Notes: generated from the letters alone by a model not told the origin. Counted from the stretch's first letter, positions 8,611-18,747 are shown. The stretch is DNA of 64,000 nucleotides from Subsaxibacter sp. CAU 1640 (GCF_023156585.1 NZ_JALNMI010000004.1:262753-326752), one strand, 5' to 3'. A program made the numbers and translations.

Positions 8611-8640
8611 AGAAAAAGCCTTTCATTACTGAAAGGCTTT
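8611..8640 (-). terminator. rpsA terminator
   Basis: An 11-bp stem (AAAGCCTTTCA with TGAAAGGCTTT, loop TTAC on the plus strand) is bordered by further A residues that read as T residues after the hairpin on the minus strand. It lies 23 bases after the rpsA stop codon. Confidence 0.88.
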
Positions 8641-8662
8641 GATTTATCAATGTTAGAAAAAA

Positions 8663-10525
8663 TTATTTTTTTCCGTCCATTTTATCTTTAAGAGCTTGTA
8701 ACGCATCATTTGCATCCCCTAGAGTAGGTTTTGCTTCAGCTTGAGAAGCTTCTGCTTTAGCAACAGCTGCTTTTACGTTCTCAATCTCTTCTTCTTTAAA
8801 GATAGCTGTATGAGAGGCTACGACACGCTTGAATTCTTTGTTGAACTCAATAATTTTGAATTCAGCAGTTTCACCTTTCTTCAATTTTTTACCATCTTCT
8901 TTTTCCAAGTGACGTTGTGGTACAAAAGCAACAAGATCCTCGTTAAACTCTACTGTAGCACCTTTATCTACCATTTCGGAGATTTCTGCTGTGTGAACAG
9001 TTCCTAGAGCAAATTCAGATTCGTATTTGTCCCAAGGGTTTTCAGTTGTTTGTTTGTGACCTAAACTTAATTTACGTCCTTCAACATCCAACTCTAATAC
9101 AACAACTTCTAATTTATCTCCAACATTGCAGAACTCACTTGGATGCTTGATTTTCTTCGTCCAAGACAAGTCAGAAATGTAGATCAATCCGTCGATGCCT
9201 TCTTCCAATTCTACGAACACACCAAAATTTGTAAAGTTTCTTACAATACCTGTGTGTTTAGAGCCTACTGGATATTTTTTAGTGATATCAGTCCATGGAT
9301 CTGGAGTCAATTGTTTGATACCAAGAGACATTTTACGATCTTCTCTATCGAGCGTTAAGATAACTGCTTCGATCTCATCACCAACATTTACGAAATCTTG
9401 AGCAGAACGCAAGTGTGTTGACCAAGACATTTCACTTACGTGAACCAATCCTTCTACACCTTCTTCTACTTCGATAAACGCTCCGTAATCAGCAATCACA
9501 ACAACTTTACCTTTAACTTTGTCACCAACTTTTACATCGTCAGCCAACGCTTCCCAAGGATGTTTGCTCAATTGTTTCAAACCTAATTGGATTCTTGATT
9601 TATCTTCATCAAAATCAAGAATTACAACGTTCAGTTTTTCATCCAATTCAACAATTTCATTTGGATGGTTGATACGTGACCAAGAAAGGTCAGTAATGTG
9701 AATCAATCCGTCAACACCACCAAGGTCGATAAATACACCGTAAGAAGTGATGTTTTTAACAACACCTTCCAATACTTGACCTTTTTCAAGTTGACCAATG
9801 ATTTCTTTTTTCTGCTCTTCAATATCAGCTTCGATAAGCGCTTTATGAGAAACAACGATATTTTTGAATTCGTGGTTGATTTTAACAACTTTGAATTCCA
9901 TAGTTTTATTAACGTACTGATCGTAATCCCTAATAGGCTTCACATCAATTTGAGAACCTGGTAAGAACGCTTCGATACCGAATACGTCAACGATCATACC
10001 ACCTTTTGTTCTACATTTAACGAAACCATTAACGATTTCACCAGTATCGTGAGCATTGTTAACACGATCCCAAGCTTTGATTACTCTAGCTTTTCTGTGA
10101 GACAATACCAATTGACCTGTAGCGTCTTCACGCACGTCAATCAACACCTCAACTTTGTCACCAACTTTAAGGTTTGGATTGTAACGGAACTCGTTAAGAG
10201 AAATTACACCTTCTGATTTTGCGTTGATATCAATGATAGCATCGCGATCTGTCAAGTGAATTACTTCACCTTCTACCACTTCATCATCTAATGTATCAAC
10301 AAAATTTTCTGATACTAATTTTTCAAATTCTTGAAGTTTTTTGTCATCAACTTGCTCAATTCCTTCTTCGTAATTGTGCCAATTGAACTCTTTTAAGAAT
10401 TTTTCTGGATTTGCTTGAGCTTCCGATTTTTTAGGAGCTTCGGCTGTTGCAGTTGCAGTTTCAACTACTTGTTCTTGTGCTTCAGTAGCTTCTACTTCTG
10501 CAGGGTTTGTTTCTTTTTCAGACAT
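8663..10525 (-). CDS. rpsA: 30S ribosomal protein S1
   Basis: 620 residues with six S1 RNA-binding modules. The central three are the clearest: GVFIDLGGVDGLIHITDLSW, GAFIEVEEGVEGLVHVSEMSW-like and GVFVELEEGIDGLIYISDLSW-like, each ending in a loop before a KHPWEAL/DPWTDI/NPWDKY segment. The N-terminal 50 residues are acidic and low in complexity (Glu, Ala, Thr), common in Bacteroidota S1. S1 helps the 30S subunit bind structured mRNA, of added weight in a group that largely lacks Shine-Dalgarno sites. The gene has its own promoter and terminator. Confidence 0.97.
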   Translation of the reverse strand: MSEKETNPAEVEATEAQEQVVETATATAEAPKKSEAQANPEKFLKEFNWHNYEEGIEQVDDKKLQEFEKLVSENFVDTLDDEVVEGEVIHLTDRDAIIDINAKSEGVISLNEFRYNPNLKVGDKVEVLIDVREDATGQLVLSHRKARVIKAWDRVNNAHDTGEIVNGFVKCRTKGGMIVDVFGIEAFLPGSQIDVKPIRDYDQYVNKTMEFKVVKINHEFKNIVVSHKALIEADIEEQKKEIIGQLEKGQVLEGVVKNITSYGVFIDLGGVDGLIHITDLSWSRINHPNEIVELDEKLNVVILDFDEDKSRIQLGLKQLSKHPWEALADDVKVGDKVKGKVVVIADYGAFIEVEEGVEGLVHVSEMSWSTHLRSAQDFVNVGDEIEAVILTLDREDRKMSLGIKQLTPDPWTDITKKYPVGSKHTGIVRNFTNFGVFVELEEGIDGLIYISDLSWTKKIKHPSEFCNVGDKLEVVVLELDVEGRKLSLGHKQTTENPWDKYESEFALGTVHTAEISEMVDKGATVEFNEDLVAFVPQRHLEKEDGKKLKKGETAEFKIIEFNKEFKRVVASHTAIFKEEEIENVKAAVAKAEASQAEAKPTLGDANDALQALKDKMDGKK

Positions 10526-10571
10526 ATGCTGAATTATTAATTTGTATTCTGTATGCTCTAGAAAGAATTAA

Positions 10572-10677
10572 GCGAATAACACACAGAAGTGTTATTGTTT
10601 TGTTTTATTGATTCCTCTTGTCTTTCAAGGCTCGCCAAAAGGAGCGCAAAAATACAATATTTATCTTTGATTACCAA
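10572..10677 (-). promoter_or_regulatory. rpsA promoter and leader hairpin
   Basis: On the minus strand TTG (10677-10675), 20 bases, then TATTTTTG (10654-10647) fits the Bacteroidota promoter consensus. The predicted start near 10640 gives a leader of about 115 bases. The leader contains a perfect 8-bp hairpin, AATAACAC-ACAGAA-GTGTTATT, near 10575-10596. S1 is autoregulated in other bacteria; whether this hairpin takes part is inference. Confidence 0.55.
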
Positions 10678-10816
10678 ACAAATAAACCCTTCATTTATAC
10701 ACTAGTGAAAATTTACCGATTTGTTAAAAACTTGGGTAGGGAAAATTTATGCTTTTGGTGTTAAAATTGGTATCTTTAAGGAAGAATTAATTTTTAACTT
10801 AAAACTTCAAATAATT

Positions 10817-11194
10817 ATGGTAAAATCTAAATATCAACCCGTTTTGGATCTAGGAGAAAAACTAAATGTTCAAAATGGTGACGTTCAAGAAGAGAATGGT
10901 GTTTTGAAAATAAAAGGCACAACTAAAACACAATATGAAAAAAATCTTCTTTGGGATAAAATAAAGGAAATTGGCGGCGACAATCCTAGTGATTTAAAGG
11001 CTGACATTAAAGTGGAAGATACATCAGTTTATCACAGACACACCGTTAAAAGTGGTGAAAGCTTAAGTAAAATTGCCAAACATTATTATGGTGATGCGTC
11101 TAAATATCAGAAGATTTTTGCTGCTAACACTGATAAACTTAAAGATCCAAACTTGATCTATCCGGATCAAGAGTTAGTAATTCCTAACGAATAA
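10817..11194 (+). CDS. BON/LysM-domain peptidoglycan-associated protein
   Basis: I place the start at the ATG at 10817 (MVKSKYQPVLDLGEKL), giving 125 residues; upstream in-frame codons look non-coding. Residues 1-70 resemble a BON domain and residues 73-125 are a LysM module (YHRHTVKSGESLSKIAKHYYG to IYPDQELVIP, given in parts). The pattern matches the small BON-LysM family that includes Escherichia coli YgaU/Kbp, a potassium-binding cytoplasmic protein. No signal peptide is visible, in keeping with that family. TATCTTTA at about 10771 could be its -7 element. Confidence 0.85.
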   Translation: MVKSKYQPVLDLGEKLNVQNGDVQEENGVLKIKGTTKTQYEKNLLWDKIKEIGGDNPSDLKADIKVEDTSVYHRHTVKSGESLSKIAKHYYGDASKYQKIFAANTDKLKDPNLIYPDQELVIPNE

Positions 11195-11214
11195 AAAATA
11201 ATTTGATTTTTATG

Positions 11215-11241
11215 AAAGCGACCTAAACCGGTCGCTTTTTT
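11215..11241 (+). terminator. Terminator between the LysM gene and cmk
   Basis: A perfect 9-bp stem AAAGCGACC/GGTCGCTTT with loop TAAACC is followed by a T tract to 11241. It ends the LysM transcript. The stem also follows the cmk stop (11240) on the minus strand, so it may work in both directions. Confidence 0.87.
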
Positions 11242-11938
11242 ATTTGGAATGTTCAACTATCGCTCTTTTTGCCAAACCATATAATGTGTTGAATTGTTCT
11301 TCAACCGTTAAATCAGAATTATCGAATTCTATAGCATCTTTGGCTTTTCGCAATGGTGAATCTTCTCGATTGGAATCGATACCATCACGTAGAACAACAT
11401 TATGAAGTACATCATCATACTGAACATCTTCTCCTCTATCGAGCAACTCGTGGTAACGACGTTTAGCTCTTGTTTCTGCTGATGCATTCATAAAAATCTT
11501 AAGTTCGGCATCTGGGAAAACGATGGTTCCTATATCTCTCCCATCCATCACAACACCTTTGTCCTTTCCCATTTGTTGCTGTTGCTTCACAAGCATTTTT
11601 CTCACTTCTGAAGTTTCTGCAACAGGACTCACAAAATTCGAGACTTCCAAAGTTCGAATATCTTTCTCTACATTCTTTCCATTCAGATAAACTTCAGCAA
11701 AACCTAATTCATCATTGAATTTAAAAGAGATTTTGATGTTTTTTAAATCATCTATCAATTTTTGAATATGAAAATGATCATCATTTATGTAATCATTTTG
11801 CATAGAATAAAGCGTCACCGCTCGATACATAGCGCCAGAATCAACATACACATACCCCAAAGCTTTGGCCAGTTGTTTAGCAACTGTACTTTTGCCTGTT
11901 GAAGAGAATCCGTCGATGGCTATGGTAATTTTTTGCAT
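11240..11938 (-). CDS. cmk: (d)CMP kinase
   Basis: 232 residues. The P-loop IDGFSSTGKSTVAKQLAK starts at about residue 8. GRDIGTIVFPDAELKIFM and the RAKRRYHELLDRGE segment are typical of bacterial cytidylate kinase, which phosphorylates CMP and dCMP with ATP. Its ATG overlaps the porQ stop codon by one base (TAATG), so translation is probably coupled. The cmk-porQ pairing is common in Bacteroidota. Confidence 0.96.
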   Translation of the reverse strand: MQKITIAIDGFSSTGKSTVAKQLAKALGYVYVDSGAMYRAVTLYSMQNDYINDDHFHIQKLIDDLKNIKISFKFNDELGFAEVYLNGKNVEKDIRTLEVSNFVSPVAETSEVRKMLVKQQQQMGKDKGVVMDGRDIGTIVFPDAELKIFMNASAETRAKRRYHELLDRGEDVQYDDVLHNVVLRDGIDSNREDSPLRKAKDAIEFDNSDLTVEEQFNTLYGLAKRAIVEHSK

Positions 11939-12957
11939 TATCTCAAATCAATTTGAAGGCCAAAAAAGTTAGTGTTGGAAGCACTGTTGTATCTTGCGTG
12001 GGAATAACTAAAACGCATTTTATTCAGTTTAAACCCAACTCCAAATGACAATCCGGAAAAGTTGCGCTGGTCTACAATCCTCAACTCTTCGGCTCTTCTA
12101 AAATTATATCCCAAACGAAGGCTGAAACCTCTATCAGGAAACAATTCTGCTCCCAAAATGGTATGTCTCAAAACTTCATTAAAAAAGCCAACCTTTTCTT
12201 GTGTTTGATTTCCATCCAAATCAGTTGTGGCACGAGCAGGATTTGACACACCAATTGGCCATTTTTGTAAATTTTCAAATGTCACGTGCCAACGTATTGG
12301 GACATTCTGTAGGGTTTGAGACAATCCCAAATCGACCTCCATAGGTAATTTTTCGGGAGTACCTGCGTAAGTAGTGAACTGTGTTCCAAGATTTCTCACA
12401 ACCAATGCTGCGTGGAACTCCAACTTTTCATTGATATACATTGCCGCCAAATCAACGGCACCTCCCAATGAATTATATTGCTCGAGTTGTGAGGTTATAA
12501 ATTTGACATTGGCTCCCAAGTAGAAATCAGAATAAGGTATTTTATAGCCGTACCCAAAGGATAAAGCAGCCTCGTTTCCAGTAAAAGTTCCTGTTGAAAC
12601 ACCATTGACATCATAACCATCGAACGTACCGTAATTTATATAGGACATTCCAACGTGAAGTGTATTGACGTGTCTATCCCAAGTATAAGCATAGGCAGCT
12701 GTTCCGTAACTAATGCCTCCCAAATAGCTCGCGTAATTCAATGCCAATTGATTATCCATTTCTACATTGATAGCAGCTGGATTGAACAGACCGCCAACCA
12801 CATCGTAGTCGAAATTGGTAAGGACTTTCCCTCCTAAAGCGGCTTGTCGAGGTGAAGAAACCAAATTAAGGAACTGATATGTAGATTCACCACCAAGTTG
12901 GGCAAACATAGGCAATGTGAACATTGCACAGATCAAAGCGGTAATCCTCTTTAGCAT
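11938..12957 (-). CDS. porQ: Type IX secretion system protein PorQ
   Basis: I choose the ATG at 12957 (MLKRITALICAMFTLPMFAQ), which gives a proper signal peptide; the frame runs 25 codons further upstream without signal-like sequence. The mature protein (about 320 residues) starts GGESTYQFLNLVSSPRQAALGG, the PorQ hallmark (two halves of a longer motif), and continues as an outer-membrane barrel ending in FGLQIDLR. PorQ works with PorV, PorU and PorZ in T9SS cargo attachment. It overlaps cmk by one base. It links this locus to the T9SS cargo genes at the left edge. Confidence 0.92.
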   Translation of the reverse strand: MLKRITALICAMFTLPMFAQLGGESTYQFLNLVSSPRQAALGGKVLTNFDYDVVGGLFNPAAINVEMDNQLALNYASYLGGISYGTAAYAYTWDRHVNTLHVGMSYINYGTFDGYDVNGVSTGTFTGNEAALSFGYGYKIPYSDFYLGANVKFITSQLEQYNSLGGAVDLAAMYINEKLEFHAALVVRNLGTQFTTYAGTPEKLPMEVDLGLSQTLQNVPIRWHVTFENLQKWPIGVSNPARATTDLDGNQTQEKVGFFNEVLRHTILGAELFPDRGFSLRLGYNFRRAEELRIVDQRNFSGLSFGVGFKLNKMRFSYSHARYNSASNTNFFGLQIDLR

Positions 12958-13017
12958 AGGCTTGCAAAAGTAATATTTCTTACTTAAACGGTTGCAAGTA
13001 TAAATTATTTTTGGATC

Positions 13018-13044
13018 AAAAAAAAACCTCAACTTTCGTTGAGG
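13018..13044 (-). terminator. lon terminator
   Basis: A 7-bp stem CCTCAAC/GTTGAGG with loop TTTC lies next to nine A residues on the plus strand, a T tract on the minus strand. It is 8 bases after the lon stop codon at 13052. Confidence 0.85.
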
Positions 13045-13051
13045 CTTTCGA

Positions 13052-15502
13052 CTATAATGTTTTGGGATTCTTCACTTTCTGATTGGTCAATGCTTTTTTC
13101 AAAACATCGCTCATATCTGTTACATAGTGAAATGTCAATCCCTTTAAATACTCTTGTTTGATTTCCTCAATATCTCTTTTATTGTCTTCACAAAGAAGAA
13201 CATCAGTAATTCTTGCTCTTTTGGCTGCCAAAATTTTCTCTTTGATGCCGCCAACAGGCAATACTTTTCCTCTTAATGTGATTTCGCCCGTCATCGCCAA
13301 GTTCTTCTTCACTTTACGCTGCGTAAACAATGACACCAAGGACGTTAACATCGTAACACCAGCGCTTGGTCCGTCTTTAGGCGTTGCACCTTCAGGAACG
13401 TGAATATGAACATTGTACTTTTCAAAAACATCAGGATTGATTCCGAATTCATCTGCATTCGCCTTAATATATTCCATAGCAATGGTGGCAGATTCTTTCA
13501 TCACATTTCCAAGATTTCCTGTAATGGTAAGGTTTCCTTTTCCTTTAGATAAAATGGATTCAATGAATAAAATGTCACCTCCTACTTTTGTCCAAGCCAA
13601 ACCTGTTACCACACCAGCGACGTTATTATTTTCATACTTATCTCTCTCCATTTTAGGAGCGCCAAGCACTTCAACAATATCTTCGTTGGTAACCTTTACG
13701 TTATAGGTCTCTTCCATCGCCAAATTTTTGGCTGCAAAGCGTACCATTTTTGCCAATTGCTTTTCCAGACCTCTCACACCAGATTCACGTGTGTAACCTT
13801 CCACGATTTTTTCCATTTGAGGCTTTCCGATTTTTAAGTCATCATCACTCATTCCGTGTTCTTTCAACTGCTTTGGAAGTAAGTGACGTTTTCCTATTTC
13901 AACCTTTTCCTCAATGGTATAACCGGTTACATCGATGATTTCCATTCGGTCTCTCAACGCGGGCTGAATGGTACTCAAACTGTTGGCTGTTGCTATGAAC
14001 ATCACTTTTGAAAGATCAAAGCCCATCTCTAAAAAGTTATCGTAGAATTCACCGTTTTGTTCCGGATCTAAAACCTCCAACATTGCTGAAGAAGGATCGC
14101 CTTGATGACTGTTGGTCAACTTATCAATCTCGTCCAGTACAAATACAGGATTTGAAGTTCCTGCTTTCTTCAAACTTTGAAGAATTCGGCCAGGCATTGC
14201 ACCAATATATGTTTTACGATGGCCTCGAATTTCTGCCTCATCTCTCAATCCTCCAAGTGACATTCTTACATATTCTCTACCCAGAGCTTCTGCAATGGAT
14301 TTACCAAGTGATGTTTTACCAACACCTGGAGGTCCATAAAGACACAAAATGGGCGACTTCATATCATTACGAAGTTTCAAGACCGCTAGATATTCTATGA
14401 TACGTCGCTTTACATCATCAAGTCCGTAATGGTCTCTATCCAAAATGCGCTTTGCACGTTTTAAATCGAATTTATCTTTGCTGAATTCATTCCAAGGTAA
14501 TTCCAAAAACAAATCGAGATAGTTTCTCTGGATGGAATATTCAGCAACCTGCGGATTCATACGTTGCAACTTGGATAATTCCTTATTGAAATGCTCCTCA
14601 ATTTTCTTGTTCCATTTCTTGTTTTTGGAACGTTCGCGCATTTCTGCAATTTCTTCATCGTATGAAACACCTCCAAGCTCTTCCTGAATGGTTTTCATTT
14701 GTTGATGAAGAAAATATTCGCGCTGCTGCTGGTTCATATCACTTTGAACCTTGCTTTGAATATCATTTTTGAGTTCCAATTTTTGAAACTCCAAATTCAT
14801 ATATTTCAAAGTAGCCAAGGCACGTTCTTTCAAATCGTTTATCTCCAACAATTTTTGTTTTTCTTCAACAGAAAGATTCATATTTGAAGACACAAAATTC
14901 ACAAGGAACGAATTACTTTCAATGTTCTTTATTGCGAAAGTTGCCTCTGTTGGAATATTTGGGCTTTCCTTGATGATTTCAAGTGCTAAATCTTTGATTG
15001 ATTCAATAATAGCCTTAAACTCATCATTATCATCAGCGGGTTTCGCTTCAGAAACATCTTTGACTGTTGCTGTGATGTACGGTTTTTCAGTAATCACCTG
15101 ATTGATATCAAAACGTTTCTTACCTTGAATGATGATAGTTGTATTACCATCTGGCATTTTTAAAACTCGTAAAATACGAGCAACGGTTCCTGTTTTGTAA
15201 ATGTCTTTTCCTTTTGGGTCCTCAATAGTTTCATCTTTTTGAGATACTACACCTATCACTTTTGAACCTTTATTGGCATCATTGATAAGTTTGATGGATT
15301 TATCTCTGCCTGCTGTAATAGGAATTACAACTCCTGGAAACAAAACCGTATTTCGCAAAGGCAAAATAGGCAAGGTTTCTGGCATCGTTTCATTATTGAT
15401 TTCGGCTTCGTCCTCTGGTGTCATTAATGGAATCAATTCTGAATTCTCGTCAAAATCCTGAAATGACAAACTGTCAAGGCTTAAAAATTTAGATTTCGTC
15501 AT
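13052..15502 (-). CDS. lon: ATP-dependent protease Lon
   Basis: 816 residues. An N-terminal substrate domain begins around [15 protein letters not shown] (residue 45). The AAA+ domain has Walker A GPPGVGKT at 390-397 and Walker [10 protein letters not shown] near 453-461. The C-terminal protease domain holds the catalytic Ser713 ([10 protein letters not shown]) and Lys754 ([13 protein letters not shown]). Lon degrades damaged and regulatory proteins in the cytoplasm. The gene stands alone with its own terminator. The 230 bases upstream contain two hairpins, one only 15 bases before the start codon. Confidence 0.97.
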   Translation of the reverse strand: MTKSKFLSLDSLSFQDFDENSELIPLMTPEDEAEINNETMPETLPILPLRNTVLFPGVVIPITAGRDKSIKLINDANKGSKVIGVVSQKDETIEDPKGKDIYKTGTVARILRVLKMPDGNTTIIIQGKKRFDINQVITEKPYITATVKDVSEAKPADDNDEFKAIIESIKDLALEIIKESPNIPTEATFAIKNIESNSFLVNFVSSNMNLSVEEKQKLLEINDLKERALATLKYMNLEFQKLELKNDIQSKVQSDMNQQQREYFLHQQMKTIQEELGGVSYDEEIAEMRERSKNKKWNKKIEEHFNKELSKLQRMNPQVAEYSIQRNYLDLFLELPWNEFSKDKFDLKRAKRILDRDHYGLDDVKRRIIEYLAVLKLRNDMKSPILCLYGPPGVGKTSLGKSIAEALGREYVRMSLGGLRDEAEIRGHRKTYIGAMPGRILQSLKKAGTSNPVFVLDEIDKLTNSHQGDPSSAMLEVLDPEQNGEFYDNFLEMGFDLSKVMFIATANSLSTIQPALRDRMEIIDVTGYTIEEKVEIGKRHLLPKQLKEHGMSDDDLKIGKPQMEKIVEGYTRESGVRGLEKQLAKMVRFAAKNLAMEETYNVKVTNEDIVEVLGAPKMERDKYENNNVAGVVTGLAWTKVGGDILFIESILSKGKGNLTITGNLGNVMKESATIAMEYIKANADEFGINPDVFEKYNVHIHVPEGATPKDGPSAGVTMLTSLVSLFTQRKVKKNLAMTGEITLRGKVLPVGGIKEKILAAKRARITDVLLCEDNKRDIEEIKQEYLKGLTFHYVTDMSDVLKKALTNQKVKNPKTL

Positions 15503-15516
15503 ATGTATTTTTAAGT

Positions 15517-15542
15517 CATTCTGTCATTAAAAGAACAGAATG
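15517..15542 (-). promoter_or_regulatory. Inverted repeat in the lon leader
   Basis: CATTCTGT (15517-15524) and ACAGAATG (15535-15542) form a perfect 8-bp inverted repeat with a 10-base spacer. It ends 14 bases before the lon ATG on the minus strand. It could be an operator or an mRNA hairpin near the ribosome site. It does not match the CIRCE heat-shock element. Confidence 0.4.
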
Positions 15543-15732
15543 CTTTTTAATTTAAAAAATTCGATATTTATATTCAACACTGATTATCAAACGCATAAGC
15601 TTACATAATCAATATATTCTTCTATATAATTTCAATAGTTATGCCATTAGTCGGATTCATACCGAAAACTTTTTTTCGGAAACTGTAACAAAGTTTGAGT
15701 AACTTCATCATTATACTAAAGCAATTGTTTTT

Positions 15733-16287
15733 TTGACACTAACCAATCAAAATATCGAGCAGCTACTGCAGCTTTGTAAGTCTAATGACCAACGTGCGCA
15801 AATGGAGGTCTACAATAGATACTATAAAGCAATGTTCAACACGTCGTACAGAATTGTAAAAGATTCTTATAAGGCAGAAGATATAATGCAGGAATCCTTT
15901 TTGTCAGCTTTTACAAAATTGGACACACTGAAAGAAGCTTCGATGTTTGGAGCTTGGTTGAAAAGGATCGTTGTGAACAACAGCATCTATCATTATAAGC
16001 AAAACAACAAGCACCAAGATGTGCCGCTAGATGATGTGATGTACAAGGTAGAAGATGAACAAGGAATTGCTGATGGTGATGAGTTATTGTCCGTAAAGGC
16101 ATCTCAAATCATCAGTACAATGAAAACCTTGAAAGACAATTACCAAATGAGTTTGACGCTTCATTTGATTGAAGGTTATGATTATGATGAAATAAGTGAG
16201 ATAATGGATATCAGCCACGCGAATTGTAGAACAATGATATCGAGAGCAAAAGATAGTTTGAGACAGAAACTGCTCTCGTTAGCTTAA
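15733..16287 (+). CDS. ECF-type RNA polymerase sigma factor
   Basis: 184 residues from a TTG start at 15733; the next in-frame Met lies at residue 24 inside the conserved region, so the TTG is preferred. Region 2 (YNRYYKAMFNTSYRIVKDSYKAEDIMQESFLSAF, in parts) spans about 26-65 and region 4 with its HTH (EGYDYDEISEIMDISHANCRTMISRAK) about 130-180. It opens a four-gene plus-strand unit with a small membrane protein and two exported beta-rich proteins. The membrane protein next door is a likely anti-sigma factor. The signal and regulon are unknown. Confidence 0.9.
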   Translation: MTLTNQNIEQLLQLCKSNDQRAQMEVYNRYYKAMFNTSYRIVKDSYKAEDIMQESFLSAFTKLDTLKEASMFGAWLKRIVVNNSIYHYKQNNKHQDVPLDDVMYKVEDEQGIADGDELLSVKASQIISTMKTLKDNYQMSLTLHLIEGYDYDEISEIMDISHANCRTMISRAKDSLRQKLLSLA

Positions 16288-16292
16288 CATAA

Positions 16293-16853
16293 ATGACTAT
16301 GAAGAATGACAATTTAAATCAGCTTTTTGAGAATTTGAAAGATGAATTTGATGTAGAAGTTCCAAATATGGGACATCAGGAACGATTTTTATCAAAACTG
16401 AATGCGAAAGACTCTGAAAAAGTGGTTGAATCGACCTCAAAATCATTCAAATACTGGAAACCATTGTTGGCGGTTGCTGCATCGTTTGTTATATGTTTTA
16501 GTTTGATCACTTTTGTGTTTGATGAACAACAACCTGAAACCAAAGATTTGGCAAGTGTATCGCCAGAAATGTCGAAGACGCAGGACTTTTTTACATCAAC
16601 CATTGAAAATGAACTTACAAAACTCAACAAAGAACGAACTCCGGAGACAAAAGTTCTTATTGAAGATGCTTTAAAACAGCTTAAAATACTTGAGAACGAT
16701 TATGAATCCCTCAAAAAAGACCTTACCGAAAGTGGCGACGATAAACGTGTTATCTATGCTATGATCAGTAATTTTCAAAACAGAATTGATGTGTTGCAGA
16801 ATGTTATGGAACGCATTGATGAAGTGAAACAACTCAAACAAATGACACTTTAA
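16293..16853 (+). CDS. Probable single-pass anti-sigma factor
   Basis: 186 residues, starting 6 bases after the sigma gene. About 50 cytoplasmic residues (with GHQERFLSKL) precede one membrane helix near 55-75 (PLLAVAASFVICFSLITFVF). A helical, charged extracytoplasmic part follows, ending in coiled-coil-like sequence. It lacks the ZAS zinc motif HxxxCxxC. The assignment rests on topology and position and is inference. Confidence 0.7.
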   Translation: MTMKNDNLNQLFENLKDEFDVEVPNMGHQERFLSKLNAKDSEKVVESTSKSFKYWKPLLAVAASFVICFSLITFVFDEQQPETKDLASVSPEMSKTQDFFTSTIENELTKLNKERTPETKVLIEDALKQLKILENDYESLKKDLTESGDDKRVIYAMISNFQNRIDVLQNVMERIDEVKQLKQMTL

Positions 16854-16905
16854 ATCAATCAAAAAACAACCTTCTGAAGATTATCAGAACTAAAAAATAA
16901 CAATT

Positions 16906-18003
16906 ATGAAATCAAAAATACTTTATATAGCAATTGTTGCCTTCCTTGCGATGCCAAGCCTGGCTTTAGCAACCAATAACTCTGAACTGAATGGAGCACA
17001 TACCAAAGAAAAGACCATCAAAAAAGAGTTCACCGTAAACAGTAATGCCACCTTGAAGGTTGACAACAGCTACGGCAATGTCAACGTGGTGACTTATAAT
17101 GGAAATAAAACTATTATTGAAGTGACCATTAAAACCAACAGTAACAATGAAGAGAAAGCTAAAGAAAAACTTGATGAAATTACGGTTGAATTCAATGCTT
17201 CTTCAGATTATGTTTCTGCTAAAACTATTTTCAATAAGAATAATTCGAAATCTTGGTGGAACAATTGGGGCAACAAGAACAACGTGAATATGGAGGTGAA
17301 CTATGTGATTAAATTGCCCATCACCAATAACGTCGATTTGAACAATGACTATGGAAGTATCAATCTTGATAAGCTGGAAGGTCGCGCAAACATCAACTGC
17401 GACTATGGAAAGATCACTACCAAAGAGTTAATGGCAGACAATAACACCATCGCTTTTGATTACACCAATAACAGTTACTTTGAATACATCAAAAGTGGAA
17501 AAATCAGTGCTGATTATAGCGATTACGTCGTTAATAAAACAAAGCAATTGAGCATCAATGCAGATTATACTAAATCTGTGATAAAAATTGCTGAAGATGT
17601 TGACTATACTTGTGATTATGGCTCTTTCACAGTTGAAAACGTAAATAATCTCAAAGGAAATGGCGACTATTTAACGTTAGTGTTAGGAGATGTGTATAAA
17701 AATGTGGAGATAAGAGCAGATTATGGCTCCATTAAGATAGGTAAAATGACTGCCAATGCTGGAAATATATACATACAATCTGACTATACAGGGATTACGA
17801 TAGGCCACGACACTTCCTATAGCTTCAATTTTGATTTAAGCCTGGACTATGCGTCTTTGAGAGAGTCAGATGGGTTTCAATTCAGTAAGAAGAAAGTTGA
17901 ATCTACGAGTAAATATTATCAAGGGCATTATGGTAGTTCTTCAACTTCAAACTACATCAAAATTGACTCTGACTACGGTAGCGTTTCATTCAAAAAACAA
18001 TAA
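16906..18003 (+). CDS. Exported DUF4097-like beta-helix protein
   Basis: 365 residues with a signal peptide ending SLALA. The mature part is rich in Asn, Asp, Ser and Tyr. It repeats short strands around a DYG core (NSYGNVNV, NDYGSINL, CDYGKITT, ADYGSIKIG, SDYGSVSF), a ladder expected of a right-handed beta-helix like DUF4097/DUF2807 families. It is the third gene of the sigma-factor unit. It may be a surface or periplasmic structure that the unit controls; its function is unknown. Confidence 0.75.
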   Translation: MKSKILYIAIVAFLAMPSLALATNNSELNGAHTKEKTIKKEFTVNSNATLKVDNSYGNVNVVTYNGNKTIIEVTIKTNSNNEEKAKEKLDEITVEFNASSDYVSAKTIFNKNNSKSWWNNWGNKNNVNMEVNYVIKLPITNNVDLNNDYGSINLDKLEGRANINCDYGKITTKELMADNNTIAFDYTNNSYFEYIKSGKISADYSDYVVNKTKQLSINADYTKSVIKIAEDVDYTCDYGSFTVENVNNLKGNGDYLTLVLGDVYKNVEIRADYGSIKIGKMTANAGNIYIQSDYTGITIGHDTSYSFNFDLSLDYASLRESDGFQFSKKKVESTSKYYQGHYGSSSTSNYIKIDSDYGSVSFKKQ

Positions 18004-18030
18004 TCATCAATCAATCTTAAATTAATCATT

Positions 18031-18747
18031 ATGAAAAAATCAATCTTAATTATCGCAGTTTTATTGGTCACAAGTTTATCTTTTGGACAGAAAAAAGTGA
18101 AAGGGAATGGCAATGTTACCACAATCACAAGAAGTACATCCGACTATGATGGTGTGAAGTGTGCAGGGTCTTTCGATTATGTCTTGGTGGCTGGTGAAGA
18201 AGGCAACATCAAAATTGAAGGCGAGGAAAACCTCTTGGAATACATCGTTACTGAAGTGAAAGATGGTAGCCTTATCGTCAAAGTTGAAAACCATATGAAT
18301 TTACAATCAAGCAGAAACAACACCATCAAGGTTACGATTCCTTTTAAGGATATTAGCAATGTCTCATTGGCTGGTTCTGGAGATTTGTGGAATGAAGATA
18401 TTATCACTACCAATGATATGAAGGTGGCTTTGGCAGGCTCGGGAGATTTGACTTTGAAGATTGAAGCTTCTCATACCAAAGCGAGCATTGCAGGTTCGGG
18501 AGATTTGACTTTGAAAGGTAGCACCAACAGCCTTGACGCCAATGTGGCTGGTTCTGGAGATTTTCACGGATTTGATTTGCAGGCAAACAATACTGATGTT
18601 TCCGTTTCGGGATCTGGAGATGCTAAAGTGGTGTGCCGTGAGAATTTGAAAGCTCGTGTAGCTGGTTCTGGCGGGATTGAATATAAAGGAAACCCTAAAA
18701 CGGAGGACACAAAAGTGGCTGGTTCTGGGAGTATTGAGAGTAGATAA
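18031..18747 (+). CDS. Head GIN domain (DUF2807) exported protein
   Basis: 238 residues with a signal peptide ending SFGQ. From about residue 110 it repeats GSGD-containing strands roughly every 20 residues (LAGSGDLW, LAGSGDLTLK, IAGSGDLTLK, VAGSGDFHG, VSGSGDAKV, VAGSGGIEY, VAGSGSIES). This is the head GIN/putative autotransporter adhesin domain common in Bacteroidota. It lies 27 bases after the previous beta-helix gene and is closed by a terminator. The molecular role of the family is not established. Confidence 0.88.
   Translation: MKKSILIIAVLLVTSLSFGQKKVKGNGNVTTITRSTSDYDGVKCAGSFDYVLVAGEEGNIKIEGEENLLEYIVTEVKDGSLIVKVENHMNLQSSRNNTIKVTIPFKDISNVSLAGSGDLWNEDIITTNDMKVALAGSGDLTLKIEASHTKASIAGSGDLTLKGSTNSLDANVAGSGDFHGFDLQANNTDVSVSGSGDAKVVCRENLKARVAGSGGIEYKGNPKTEDTKVAGSGSIESR

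Noticed and set aside
12958-13032. N-terminal extension of PorQ
   Set aside because: The 25 extra codons lack signal-like sequence, while the ATG at 12957 gives a clean signal peptide.
13158-14400. Plus-strand reading frames opposite lon
   Set aside because: They lie wholly inside lon on the other strand and lack any domain; they are shadows of the real gene.
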